From positions 638,150 to 702,149 of the forward strand of contig MKRX01000006.1 in assembly GCA_001898035.1 (NCBI GenBank): a stretch of 64,000 nucleotides of DNA, in the 5' to 3' direction. Positions 8,808 to 17,763 of this stretch are shown piece by piece. A program made the translations under genes and the position numbers. Numbering within the stretch: the stretch's first letter is position 1; every line of letters begins with the position of its first letter. The notes under the pieces were generated by a model. The model did not search any database, was not told where the DNA came from, and saw nothing but the letters and a program-made list of their open reading frames with translations. The stretch is from Armatimonadetes bacterium 55-13. GTDB taxonomy: Bacteria > Armatimonadota > Fimbriimonadia > Fimbriimonadales > Fimbriimonadaceae.

Positions 8808-9653
8808 GTGGGCGCTCAACCAGACATGTCACGAGATAAGGCACGAAACTCCTCAGGAGATCCTGAGGAGTTTCGTGCTACTTTGATTGAGCACTTGGAA
8901 GAATTGCGGACCCGGTTGGTCCGCTCGATCACAGTCATCGTGATCTGTTGGGTGGGGGGATGGTTCGCTGAGCCCTGGGTTTACGGCACCCTTCACAATA
9001 TCGTCGGCGAGGCGATGAAGTCTTCGCTTCCGCCTGGCTCAAATTACGTCGAGGCCTTCAACCACTTCACCGAGATGTTTCTGTTTAAGCTGAAACTCTC
9101 GTTCTTGATCGGGCTCGTCGTTGCGCTACCTCTTGTCATCAATCAACTCTGGGGCTTTATCGCTCCCGGATTGACTCCCGCTGAGCGACGCCCCGTTGTC
9201 CGGTTGGCGCCCATTTCTTTCCTGCTGTTCCTCATGGGGGCTACGTTCTGCTGGTTCTGCCTCCCGGCCGGAATTGGCTGGTTTGTGAGCTACTTGGCCG
9301 ACTTCCCGGGCGCAAGTCTGTTCCAGGAACCGGGGGCCATGGTGCTCTTCTTGGTCAAGCTGATCTTGGCCTTTGGTCTCGGATTCCAGCTTCCCATCAT
9401 CGTCTATGGCTTGGGCGCGTTGGGACTTCTGAGCGCGCAGACCTTGTCGAAGTACTGGCGACACGGAACGGTCTTCGTGTTCTTCCTCTCGGCCATTCTC
9501 ACCCCGAGTAACGACCCGCTGACGATGTTGATGATGGCAATTCCTCTGTCGATCCTCTTCATGATCAGCGTTTGGGCCGTAAAGATCGTGCAGCGCAAAA
9601 AGGTGAAGGTCATCGAGAACCCGAACTTTAGCGAAGACGACGACGTTGACTAA
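8808..9653 (+). CDS. tatC: Sec-independent protein translocase TatC
   Basis: 281 aa. TatC is the multi-spanning receptor of the twin-arginine export pathway. The hallmark N-terminal LIEHLEELRTRL is present, followed by six hydrophobic segments, the conserved F..P.L...E region (FIAPGLTPAERR) and a Pro in the last loops (ILTPSNDPLTM). The annotated start is GTG at 8808 with GGAG at 8799-8802. ATG 8826 and TTG 8883 are alternatives. The first 25 codons contain a perfect 18-bp inverted repeat (see separate entry), which makes the true start uncertain. tatA/tatB are not in the window. The helicase gene downstream overlaps by 8 bases. Confidence 0.93.
   Translation: MGAQPDMSRDKARNSSGDPEEFRATLIEHLEELRTRLVRSITVIVICWVGGWFAEPWVYGTLHNIVGEAMKSSLPPGSNYVEAFNHFTEMFLFKLKLSFLIGLVVALPLVINQLWGFIAPGLTPAERRPVVRLAPISFLLFLMGATFCWFCLPAGIGWFVSYLADFPGASLFQEPGAMVLFLVKLILAFGLGFQLPIIVYGLGALGLLSAQTLSKYWRHGTVFVFFLSAILTPSNDPLTMLMMAIPLSILFMISVWAVKIVQRKKVKVIENPNFSEDDDVD
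8841..8878 (+). repeat. Perfect 18-bp inverted repeat inside the start region of tatC
   Basis: The arms 8841-8858 and 8861-8878 are perfectly complementary, separated by only two bases. The repeat lies 46 bases after the stop of the preceding gene and covers codons 12-24 of tatC as called. It contains GAGGAG at 8865-8870, 12 bases before the in-frame TTG at 8883, so it could hide a ribosome site or act as an attenuator. Confidence 0.8.
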
Positions 9654-11898
9654 CGGATCTTCCGACTTTACGCAACTCCTTCACGACCAGGCTTTGCGCG
9701 ACCAGATTGCGCATGTCGAACAATTGCCGCCGCGTGACGCTGCCTATGGACAGTCCAAGGCTCCCATGCACCGCTTACTCTCTGAGCGGTTGGAGGCATT
9801 GGAGATCAAGCAGCTGTTCGCTCACCAGGCCGAGGCTTACGATGCCGCTATGGCCGGGAAGGACTTGGTGGTGGTCACGGGCACTAATAGTGGCAAGACC
9901 ATGTGTTACAACTTGCCTGCCCTGCAGTGGTCCTTGGCGGAGCCAGCAGCGCGGATGATGTACTTGTTCCCGACCAAAGCCCTGGCGCAGGATCAGTTGT
10001 CTCGGTTGGAGAAGTTGCTACCAAACGCCAGTGTGAGGGTGGGGACTTACGATGGCGACACTCCGGCGAACCAGCGGGGGACGCTTCGTCGGCTGGCGCA
10101 TATTGTTCTGACCAATCCAGACATGCTTCATATCGGGATCTTGCCGGGGCATGAGCTTTGGGTGAAGTTCTTGAAGTCGCTGCGGTTAATCGTCATCGAC
10201 GAGATGCATGTTTACCGCGGGGTTTTCGGTTCGAATGTGGCAGGAGTTCTGCGGAGACTCTTGCGGTTGTGCGAGTGGCATCATTCGCGGCCGCAGATCA
10301 TTGCCTGTAGCGCAACCATTGGGAACCCAGGCGAGCTGTTTACGAAGTTGACGGGGAGGAAAGGACATCTGATCGATCAAGACGGCTCTCCAAAAGGGCG
10401 ACGAACGTTCGTCTTTTGGAACCCGCCTGAGATTGGTGGGGGACAGCGGCTGAGTTCCAACTTGGTGTCCTCCGAGGTCATGACGATGCTGACGGAGGGC
10501 GGGTTGAGATCGCTCACCTTTAATCGGGCGCGGATCTCGGCGGAGTTGGTCTTGAAGTACGCGCGTGAGCGACTCAAGAAGAATGGAGAGGTCTCACCGA
10601 CCAAGATTGAGAGCTACCGGGCGGGCTATACACCAAAAGAGCGTCGACAGATTGAGAAGTCGATCTTTAAGGGCGACTTGTTGGGGCTCTCGACTACCAA
10701 TGCGATGGAGCTTGGCGTGGACATTGGTGGACTGGATGCGGTGATCATGAATGGATATCCGGGGTCGATCGCGAGCTTTTATCAGCAGGCGGGGCGAGCG
10801 GGGCGAGGCGTTCATGACGGGCTGGCGATCATGGTGGCTCATGAGGATCCTTTGGAGCAGTACATCCTTCGCAATCCGGAAACGGTGATGGATGCGGCGA
10901 ATGAGAGCATTTCCATCAATCCAGAGAATCCGCAGATCCTGAGTCAGCAACTCCTGTGCGCGGCGCACGAGCGGCCGTTGTCTCCAAGTGAGTTGGAGTC
11001 GTTTGGGGCGAGTGCGTTCGAGATTGCGGAGTCGATGGATCGGTCGGGGGAGTTACAGTACCGGGCCGGAATGTTCTTTTATCCATCCCATGAGCCGCCT
11101 GCTCCCCGAGTGAATATCCGGGGGAGTTCGGGGGAGACGGTGACCTTGCTTCATGACGGTGAAGAACTGGGGTCGATGGAGAAGTGGCGGGCGATGCAGG
11201 GGGCTCATGAGGGGGCGGTGTACTTGCATCGGGGATCGACTTACGTGTCGATGGAATTGGACTTGGACGTGGGGGTCGCGCACGTCGAACCGGTGGAGGT
11301 CGATTACTACACCCAGCCGATCCTCCAATCGATCATCGAACCTCAGGTGACCATGCTGGAGCAGGGAGTTATCGCTTTGCAGGGCGTACGGCTAACGACG
11401 GCCATCGTTGGATTCAAGCGCAAGTCTTTGGATGGCGATACCGTTTTGGCGACGGAGCCATTGGATATGCCTCCGCAGACGTATGAGACCTTGGCGGTGG
11501 GAATTGTCTTACCCAACGCGATGCCGGGGGACGATCCGGCGCGGTTCTTGGGGGGAGTTCATGGGGTGGAGCATGCTCTGCTCGCGTTGGCGCCTTTGCT
11601 CAGCGGATGCGACCGGAGTGATTTAGGGAGCGCTTGGTATGCTTTCCATCCCAACTCGATGTCACCGGCAGTGTTCGTGTATGACCAGATGCCGGGAGGC
11701 GTGGGGCTTTGTGAAAAGTTGTTCGACTCGTTTACCGGGTGGGTTCGGGCTTCTCACCAGTTGCTTCATAGCTGCCCCTGCGAGACGGGGTGCCCGGCTT
11801 GTTTGTTCAGTTCTCGTTGCGAGGCGAATAATGAGGCTTTAGACAAGGGATATGCGCTTACGCTGCTGAAAAGCCTGGCTGGAGATGGAGTTTTCTAA
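9646..11898 (+). CDS. MrfA/YprA-type DEAD-box repair helicase with C-terminal MZB zinc domain
   Basis: 750 aa superfamily 2 helicase. Motif I is TGTNSGKT (78-85), Ia PTKALAQDQL, II DEMH (185-188) in the DEMHVYRGVFG context typical of this family, III SATIGNP, V/VI GYPGSIASFYQQAGRAGRG. The C-terminal DUF1998/MZB domain carries four close cysteines in SCPCETGCPACLFSSRC (about 710-726). Bacillus MrfA, with the exonuclease MrfB, repairs mitomycin C damage; no MrfB-like gene is adjacent here. The start used is TTG 9646, overlapping the end of tatC by 8 bases, with no strong Shine-Dalgarno sequence, so it is probably coupled to tatC. Confidence 0.88.
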   Translation: MTNGSSDFTQLLHDQALRDQIAHVEQLPPRDAAYGQSKAPMHRLLSERLEALEIKQLFAHQAEAYDAAMAGKDLVVVTGTNSGKTMCYNLPALQWSLAEPAARMMYLFPTKALAQDQLSRLEKLLPNASVRVGTYDGDTPANQRGTLRRLAHIVLTNPDMLHIGILPGHELWVKFLKSLRLIVIDEMHVYRGVFGSNVAGVLRRLLRLCEWHHSRPQIIACSATIGNPGELFTKLTGRKGHLIDQDGSPKGRRTFVFWNPPEIGGGQRLSSNLVSSEVMTMLTEGGLRSLTFNRARISAELVLKYARERLKKNGEVSPTKIESYRAGYTPKERRQIEKSIFKGDLLGLSTTNAMELGVDIGGLDAVIMNGYPGSIASFYQQAGRAGRGVHDGLAIMVAHEDPLEQYILRNPETVMDAANESISINPENPQILSQQLLCAAHERPLSPSELESFGASAFEIAESMDRSGELQYRAGMFFYPSHEPPAPRVNIRGSSGETVTLLHDGEELGSMEKWRAMQGAHEGAVYLHRGSTYVSMELDLDVGVAHVEPVEVDYYTQPILQSIIEPQVTMLEQGVIALQGVRLTTAIVGFKRKSLDGDTVLATEPLDMPPQTYETLAVGIVLPNAMPGDDPARFLGGVHGVEHALLALAPLLSGCDRSDLGSAWYAFHPNSMSPAVFVYDQMPGGVGLCEKLFDSFTGWVRASHQLLHSCPCETGCPACLFSSRCEANNEALDKGYALTLLKSLAGDGVF

Positions 11899-11947
11899 GA
11901 CCCTGTATCGAGAAACGTAGGCAAGGTTCTACAATCAACGCCACAGT

Positions 11948-13651
11948 ATGGAAATAAAGTCACTTGGGGATTTGTTACGCGACTCCTGTCGCCGCCACGC
12001 ATCGAATATCGCGATGCTAGCGCCGGGCAAGAAGGAGTTCGAGACCATCTCCTATTCCCAGCTTTACGAAAAGGTCCACGCCTACGCGGGGGTGGTGAAG
12101 TCGCTTGGGGTGGTTCGGGGCGACAAGCTGGTCATTTTGAGCGAGAACTGCGTGGAGTGGGCGCTGACCGATTGGGCCTGCCAAACCCTCGGCGTCATCG
12201 TTGTGCCGATCTATCCGACACTTCCGGCAGATCAGGCGGCCTATATCGTCAAGGACTGCGAAGCGAAGATCGTGGTCGCGGGTGACGAGTCGCAGAAGAA
12301 GAAGATCGACGGGATTGAGGGCGTTGAGGTTGCGATGCTGCGAGGAGCGGGATCGATTTCTGAACTCGCAGCATCAAAGGCGAACGAGATTCCCAAGGCG
12401 GAGTGGGAAGCGGGAATCGACGAGGTCCAGCTCGACGATATCGCGACGATCATTTACACGAGCGGAACCACGGGGCTCCCTAAGGGAGCAATGTTGGCCC
12501 ACCGTGGGTTCATCATGCTCTTTGGCTCGATTCGCCAGAACATTCCGGTTGATGAGAATGATCGGTTCCTTTGCTTCTTGCCGATGTCTCACGTCTTTGA
12601 GCGAACGGACGGGCAATATTTGCCAATTTCGCTCGGCGGATCGATTGTTTACGCCAAGAGTCTGATGACCCTGGCCAAGGACATGGCGAACAGCAAGCCC
12701 ACCGTGATGCTGGTGGTTCCCCGCTTCCTGGAATCGACGATGGATAAGATCCTTGATAACGCGAAGAAGGAAAAAGGGATCAAGAAGTTTCTCTTTGACC
12801 TCGCGCTGTCTCAGGGCAAGAAGAAGTTCCATGGGAAGTTTGCGCCACTGTTTGGGTTGACCAATAAGGTGGTGGGGGCCAAGATTCGCGAGAAGGTTGG
12901 TGGCCGTTTGAGGTTCTTTGTCGCGGGCGGGGCGGCGCTGCCCGCGCATGTGGCGGAGTTCTTTGGCGCGTTTAGTCTGAAGATCATTCAAGGTTACGGG
13001 CTCACCGAGACGTATTCCGGAGTCTGCGTGAACCACCCGGATCGTATTCGCCAAAACACGGTTGGTGAATTAATCCCGGGCGTTGAACTCAAGATCGCCG
13101 AGGATGGGGAGATCTTGTTCCGAGGAGCGGCTCGCATGGTGGGTTACTACAAGCTGCCGGAGGAAACAGCAAAGGCGATCGACGCGGATGGTTGGTTTCA
13201 CACCGGCGACATTGGTGAGTTTGACGGGAAGTATCTGAAGATCACCGACCGCAAGAAGGACCTCTTGGTGCTGGGAAACGGCAAAAACGTCGCGCCTCAA
13301 CCTATTGAGAACAAGCTACGCTCGTCTCACTTCATCCAGGAGGCGGTAGTGCTAGGCGACGGCATGGAGTACTGCATCGCCCTCATCGTGCCCAACATGG
13401 AGACCGTGGCGGACAAGCTTGGAAAGAAAGACATCGCCAAGCCGAGTGAAGATCCTGACGTGAAAGCACTAATCAAATCGGAGATCGATCAGATTAACAA
13501 GACGCTAGCCAACTTCGAGATGGTGAAGAAGCACTCGATCTTGGACAAGGCCTTCTCCATTGACTCCGGGGAGCTTACGCCGACCTTGAAGGTCAAGCGT
13601 AAGGTGGTCAAGGAGAAGTATCAATCCTTGATCGATGCAATGCGAAACTAG
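11948..13651 (+). CDS. Long-chain fatty acid-CoA ligase (AMP-forming)
   Basis: 567 aa adenylate-forming enzyme that activates fatty acids to acyl-AMP and then acyl-CoA. The P-loop YTSGTTGLPKG lies at about 170-180, the adenine/acyl motif GYGLTETY near 350, and TGDIGEF...ITDRKKDLLVLGNGKNVAPQPIENKL spans the hinge. A final lysine-rich part (ELTPTLKVKRKVVKEKY) matches the catalytic Lys region of long-chain FadD/FAA proteins. The C-terminal domain has the long-chain form (Asn-Phe-Glu-Met-Val-Lys-Lys). The stop codon overlaps the stop of the convergent M42 gene within the shared CTAG at 13648-13651. Confidence 0.92.
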   Translation: MEIKSLGDLLRDSCRRHASNIAMLAPGKKEFETISYSQLYEKVHAYAGVVKSLGVVRGDKLVILSENCVEWALTDWACQTLGVIVVPIYPTLPADQAAYIVKDCEAKIVVAGDESQKKKIDGIEGVEVAMLRGAGSISELAASKANEIPKAEWEAGIDEVQLDDIATIIYTSGTTGLPKGAMLAHRGFIMLFGSIRQNIPVDENDRFLCFLPMSHVFERTDGQYLPISLGGSIVYAKSLMTLAKDMANSKPTVMLVVPRFLESTMDKILDNAKKEKGIKKFLFDLALSQGKKKFHGKFAPLFGLTNKVVGAKIREKVGGRLRFFVAGGAALPAHVAEFFGAFSLKIIQGYGLTETYSGVCVNHPDRIRQNTVGELIPGVELKIAEDGEILFRGAARMVGYYKLPEETAKAIDADGWFHTGDIGEFDGKYLKITDRKKDLLVLGNGKNVAPQPIENKLRSSHFIQEAVVLGDGMEYCIALIVPNMETVADKLGKKDIAKPSEDPDVKALIKSEIDQINKTLANFEMVKKHSILDKAFSIDSGELTPTLKVKRKVVKEKYQSLIDAMRN

Positions 13652-14724
13652 GCGAAGATTCGAGGGGTGAAGTCGGTATCTGGCTTCACCTTTCGGCAAT
13701 AAGCGGCCATCAATCGCGCACAGTTTTCGACATCCGTCAGCGAGAGCAATTCGCACGGGGTGTGCATGTATCTCAGCGGCACGCCCACGATGCCGACGGC
13801 CATGCCGCCCATGTTCATTTGCATCGCGTTTCCGTCCGTTCCGGTGCCTCCAGGAGCCACATCCACTTGGTAGGGGATGCCCTCTTCTTGGCAAGCCTCG
13901 GTGATCATCTTGAAGACGATGGGGTTTGCATTCGCACCACGCATCACGCTCGGGCCTTTGCCGGTATCAAGTTGACCGTAACGGGTCTTTGAGACGCTCG
14001 GATAGTCGATGGCGTGATTCACGTCCACCGCGAGTCCCGATTGGGGAGCAAGGTTGAAACTGGCGGTTCGAGCGCCGCGGAGGCCGATTTCTTCTTGAAC
14101 GGTGGCGACGGCGTAGACGCCAACGCCCGCATCCAGTCCGCCGTCCTCCTTGAGGATTCGAACCGCTTCGGCCACGATCATGGAGCCCATCTTGTTGTCG
14201 AAGCCTCGGGCGGTCGCGCGGTCGCCCATGAGCTGCTGGAATTCGTATTGGAAGGTCACGACGTCGCCCAGGCTAATGACGGCCTCTACTTCTTCTCGGC
14301 TGGTCGCACCGATGTCGATCCAGAGGTCTTTCAGTTCGGGTTTGCGCTTGCGCTCATCCTCGTCCAAGAGGTGAATGGCTTTGCGGCCAATGATTCCGGG
14401 AACGCGCTCTTTGCCGTGAACCCATACGCGCTGTCCAACGGGGATGATACTGTCATGTCCACCGATGCCGGAGAAGTAAAGGAGACCTTCTTCGGAGATG
14501 TAGTGGATGATGAAACCGATCTCGTCCATGTGCCCGGCGAGCATGATCTTCATCTCGGCATCGGGGTTTAGCGCGGCGTAGGTATTGCCGTGAACATCGG
14601 TCCAAACCTTGTCGGCAAAGCCTTTCGTGTACTGTCGGTAGATCTCGGCCGCGTGTTCCTCATAGCCGGAGGGGGAAGGAACATTGACGATGGACTTGAG
14701 GAATTCAAGCGACTCGGCGCGCAT
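13648..14724 (-). CDS. M42 family metallo-aminopeptidase (FrvX/PepA-like)
   Basis: 358 aa. Dinuclear zinc aminopeptidase of the M42 (TET) family. The metal ligands are visible: H and D in AGHMDEIGF, D in ARGFDNKMGS, the catalytic EE in VQEEIGLRGA, D in AVDVNHAID and the final H in RYMHTPCELLS. The N-terminus LKSIVNVPSPSGYEEHAA is the usual family start, supporting the ATG at 14724. It degrades peptides in the cytoplasm as a large assembly. It lies 39 bases downstream of pstA on the same strand and may be read from the pst transcript, though a functional link is not obvious. Confidence 0.93.
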   Translation of the reverse strand: MRAESLEFLKSIVNVPSPSGYEEHAAEIYRQYTKGFADKVWTDVHGNTYAALNPDAEMKIMLAGHMDEIGFIIHYISEEGLLYFSGIGGHDSIIPVGQRVWVHGKERVPGIIGRKAIHLLDEDERKRKPELKDLWIDIGATSREEVEAVISLGDVVTFQYEFQQLMGDRATARGFDNKMGSMIVAEAVRILKEDGGLDAGVGVYAVATVQEEIGLRGARTASFNLAPQSGLAVDVNHAIDYPSVSKTRYGQLDTGKGPSVMRGANANPIVFKMITEACQEEGIPYQVDVAPGGTGTDGNAMQMNMGGMAVGIVGVPLRYMHTPCELLSLTDVENCARLMAAYCRKVKPDTDFTPRIFA

Positions 14725-14763
14725 AAATTCCAGTTTGGCCGAATCTTCGTTTGAATTGCACTT

Positions 14764-15642
14764 TTAGGGCCTAAGCCGCTTCTGCGCCCGCGCTCGGAGG
14801 AAGATTGAAAACGAGTTGAGGATAAGCAAGGCGACAATGAGGACGATGATGGCGGCGGCGGCAGCATCGTTGAACGCCTTACGCGAGTCTAGCGACCAAT
14901 CGAAAATCTGGATCGGGAGAACGGTGAACTTATCTCCGAGACCTTTGGGAAGCGTGGAAATATAGCTGGCCGCCCCGACCACAATGAGGGGAGCGGTCTC
15001 TCCGATGGCTCGCGAGATTGAAAGAATGATCCCCGTGAAAATGCCGGGGGCGGCAGAAGGAAGCACCTGGTGCCGAATCGCCTGCCAGCGGGTAGACCCC
15101 AATGCCAAGGAACCTTCCCGATACGTCTTCGGCACGGCCTTAAGCGCCTCCTGCGTTACGATGATCACCGTAGGCAAGATGAGCAAGCTCATCGTTAACG
15201 CACCGGTGATGACGCTCGACCCCAGACTTAGCCAACGCGCAAATACGGCAAGTCCCAGGAGTCCGTAGACGATGGAAGGAACACCCGCAAGATTCGCAAT
15301 ATTGAGTTGAACGAAACTGACGAACCGATTCCGACGCGTGTTGAACTCCTCCAGATAGATCGCGGAAGCAATGCCAACCGGAACGGCAATGAGCGCGGTC
15401 AAAGCCATCACATAGAGGCTGCCAACAATGGCTGGCCAAATTCCAGTGCGTTTGGGACGGGAGGAAAGTGGATCTAGCAGAAACTTGAAATTTAGACGAC
15501 CGATGCCATCGACATACATCTTCACCAAGAATATGATCAGGAGCACCACGCCCAGCCCGGCCGCAGCGAAACAGAGATAACGGAAGATATTATCCGCGCG
15601 CCTTCGCCGAAGACGGTGCGCCGAGGGTTCGAGGAAGCTCAC
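14764..15642 (-). CDS. pstA: Phosphate ABC transporter permease PstA
   Basis: 292 aa inner-membrane permease with six hydrophobic segments. The PstA-type region IPVGIASAIYLEEF is followed by SIVYGLLGLAVF and the EAA loop EALKAVPKTYREGSLALG, the contact site for the ATPase PstB. The start is GTG at 15642, overlapping the pstC stop by four bases (GTGA), so translation is coupled. No pstB or phoU follows; the next gene on this strand is an M42 peptidase. Confidence 0.92.
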   Translation of the reverse strand: MSFLEPSAHRLRRRRADNIFRYLCFAAAGLGVVLLIIFLVKMYVDGIGRLNFKFLLDPLSSRPKRTGIWPAIVGSLYVMALTALIAVPVGIASAIYLEEFNTRRNRFVSFVQLNIANLAGVPSIVYGLLGLAVFARWLSLGSSVITGALTMSLLILPTVIIVTQEALKAVPKTYREGSLALGSTRWQAIRHQVLPSAAPGIFTGIILSISRAIGETAPLIVVGAASYISTLPKGLGDKFTVLPIQIFDWSLDSRKAFNDAAAAAIIVLIVALLILNSFSIFLRARAQKRLRP

Positions 15643-16574
15643 GAGTACACCTGCCGGAACTTCTTCACCAACTTTTGAGCGATCATATTCATGATCATCG
15701 TGAAGACAAAGAGTGTTATTCCCACCGCAAACAGCGATTGATACTTAATTGTTCCGGTAGGCGCATCTCCCTTGGCGGTCGAGACGATATACGCGGTCAT
15801 CGTCTGAATACTCTTAAGCGGGTTAAAAGTGAGAACAGGGTTAGAACCTGCCGCCAGCGCAACGGCCATCGTTTCACCGAGCGCGCGACTCAGTGCAAGA
15901 ATAAACGAGGCCATGATTCCCGAGAGCCCAGCCGGCACCACGATTTTAGTGATGACTTCCCGCTTGGTAGCCCCCAAACCATAGGCTCCTTCCCGGAGTG
16001 CTCGAGGAACGGCCGATATCGCATCTTCACAAAGAGAAGAAACGAGCGGCAGAATCATGATTCCAACCACAATCGCGCCGCTTGCGGCATTCGTCGCCTG
16101 AGTACTAGGGAAGATGCTCTTCAGCAGCGGCGTTACGAAGAACAAACCAAAATAGCCGTAGACGACCGTTGGAATTCCGGCGAGAATCTCCAGCGCCGGC
16201 TTTAATATCGCACGAAACTTGGGATGAGCGTACTCGCTTAAGTAGATTGCGCTCAGGAGTCCAACGGGAACTGCAATCAGACCGGCCCCAAGGGTAATCA
16301 ATAATGTGCCGGTCACCAGGGGCAATATGCCGAACGATGGATGCTCCCGCGCAGGCGCCCACTCCGAACCAACAAAGTCGGTTATGGGGACCTGCTTAAA
16401 GAAAGGTAGGGACTCGCTCACCAAAACGACAATGATGCCGAAGGTCGTAAACACTGAGACGAGAGCGCAAATGAAGCAGATCCACTTCACCGCGCTCTCG
16501 CTAAAACCACGCGCCGTCAGTCCACGCTTTGCGCGAATTGCGAACGAATCGAAGACTGACGGCTTGCTCGCCAT
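15639..16574 (-). CDS. pstC: Phosphate ABC transporter permease PstC
   Basis: 311 aa inner-membrane permease, partner of PstA. Six membrane segments are seen. The family signatures are IAVPVGLLSAIYLSEY, ILAGIPTVVYGYFGLFFV and the EAA loop EDAISAVPRALREGAYGLGATKREV, followed by ALSRALGETMAVALAAG. The ATG is at 16574, five bases after the pstS stop. It belongs to the leftward pstSCA operon. Confidence 0.93.
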   Translation of the reverse strand: MASKPSVFDSFAIRAKRGLTARGFSESAVKWICFICALVSVFTTFGIIVVLVSESLPFFKQVPITDFVGSEWAPAREHPSFGILPLVTGTLLITLGAGLIAVPVGLLSAIYLSEYAHPKFRAILKPALEILAGIPTVVYGYFGLFFVTPLLKSIFPSTQATNAASGAIVVGIMILPLVSSLCEDAISAVPRALREGAYGLGATKREVITKIVVPAGLSGIMASFILALSRALGETMAVALAAGSNPVLTFNPLKSIQTMTAYIVSTAKGDAPTGTIKYQSLFAVGITLFVFTMIMNMIAQKLVKKFRQVYS

Positions 16575-16579
16575 GGTGG

Positions 16580-17620
16580 TTACTTTGCGGCGGCTTCTTT
16601 GAGAATATCGAGGGTCGACTTACCCCCAGCCGCGTCCATAAAGATGGTACCGGTCTTGCCCTCGCTGAGTCGCGCCTTCACGAGATCATATGCTTCTTGG
16701 GGCATTTTGATGTACTCGTTTTCTTCCACTGCGCCCAGGCCATCGCCCAACGCGAAGTCGAAGAATGCTTTCACTTCTGGCTTGGTGTCATAAGCTTTCT
16801 TGCTTACGTACATGAACAGAGTTCGGGAAAGGGGAGCGTAGCTACCGTTCTCGATGGTCTCAGGAGTGGGCTCCACACCGTTCACCTTGACCGCTTTGAG
16901 CTTGTCCTTGTTCTCAATGTAGTAGCTGTATCCCATGTAGCCGATACCGTTTTTGTCGCCAGAAACCGCGGTTACGATGGGGGCGTACTCTTGATTTGCC
17001 TGGTAACCCTTTCGGATTTCGTTCTTCTTGCCTGCGATCTTCTCGGTGAAGTACTCGTAGGTGCCGTGGTTGTTGGTCAGCCCGTAGAACGTGATCTTCT
17101 CAGCGGGGAATCCGGCTCGAATGTCCGCCCAAGTCTGAACGGTGCTATCGGGAGCCCATGCCTTGCGGAGTTCATCGGCGGTGAGGTCGCCCGCGAAATC
17201 GTTAGCGGGGTTGATCACGATAGAAACGCCGTCAAACGCGATGGGGACTTCGATGTAATCGATTCCCTTGGCCTTGAGCTGGTCCACTTCTTCCTTTTCA
17301 ATAGTTCTTGAAGCGCAGCAAATGTCCAGGCTCCCGTCAATGAACTTCTTAAAGCCACTTCCCGTACCCGACTTTGTGACGTCGAGCTTTACGCCCGAAT
17401 TCGCCTTGCCAAAGTCTTCCGCCATCGTGTTGGCAATGGGATAAACGGTGCTACTTCCGTCGATACTAATCGACCCAGTGAGGTTTCCGCCTGCCGCAGG
17501 TTTGGATGAACCTCCGCCTGCCGTTTCGCCCTCGGTTGAGGAGCCGCCGTTGCAGCCCGCCATAAGCGCAGCACCTGCGACGGCCATGAGGCCGAGAGTC
17601 CAAATCCTATTCATTTTCAT
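16580..17620 (-). CDS. pstS: Phosphate-binding lipoprotein PstS
   Basis: 346 aa from the ATG at 17620. The frame is open to another ATG at 17647, but the Shine-Dalgarno GGAGGAC falls inside that extension, about 13 bases before 17620. The lipobox is LMAGC (Cys23), giving a periplasmic lipoprotein. GSISIDGSSTVYPI and KSGTGSGFKKFIDGSLDICCASR match the phosphate-binding loops (ISGAGAT/GSSTVYPI and GSG.G). FVYVSKKAY-like and GIGYMGYSYY segments also fit PstS of the sphX/pstS type. It is the first gene of the operon, with Pho-box-like repeats 55-72 bases upstream. Confidence 0.94.
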   Translation of the reverse strand: MKMNRIWTLGLMAVAGAALMAGCNGGSSTEGETAGGGSSKPAAGGNLTGSISIDGSSTVYPIANTMAEDFGKANSGVKLDVTKSGTGSGFKKFIDGSLDICCASRTIEKEEVDQLKAKGIDYIEVPIAFDGVSIVINPANDFAGDLTADELRKAWAPDSTVQTWADIRAGFPAEKITFYGLTNNHGTYEYFTEKIAGKKNEIRKGYQANQEYAPIVTAVSGDKNGIGYMGYSYYIENKDKLKAVKVNGVEPTPETIENGSYAPLSRTLFMYVSKKAYDTKPEVKAFFDFALGDGLGAVEENEYIKMPQEAYDLVKARLSEGKTGTIFMDAAGGKSTLDILKEAAAK

Positions 17621-17674
17621 CTGTTTTAAGTGTCCTCCGTCGAGCATTCGGACACCCGGAAGCTACCAATGGCG

Positions 17675-17692
17675 TGTTAAGTGATTGTTAAG
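17675..17692 (-). promoter_or_regulatory. Pho-box-like direct repeat upstream of pstS
   Basis: On the pstS strand CTTAACA occurs twice with an 11-base period (17692-17686 and 17681-17675). This matches the TTAACA-N5-TTAACA arrangement bound by PhoP/PhoB-type response regulators in other bacteria. A third TTAACA lies at 17738-17733. The intergenic region is shared with the divergent gene at 17764. Confidence 0.55.
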
Positions 17693-17763
17693 AAATGGTC
17701 CTCTGGGACCTTACAGGGAGTCTGAACACGAATGTTAACGGGGTGATTCATAATGCCTAAGCG

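Noticed and set aside
14014-14571. Open frame antisense to the M42 aminopeptidase
   Set aside because: Shadow of a gene with complete metal-ligand set on the other strand.
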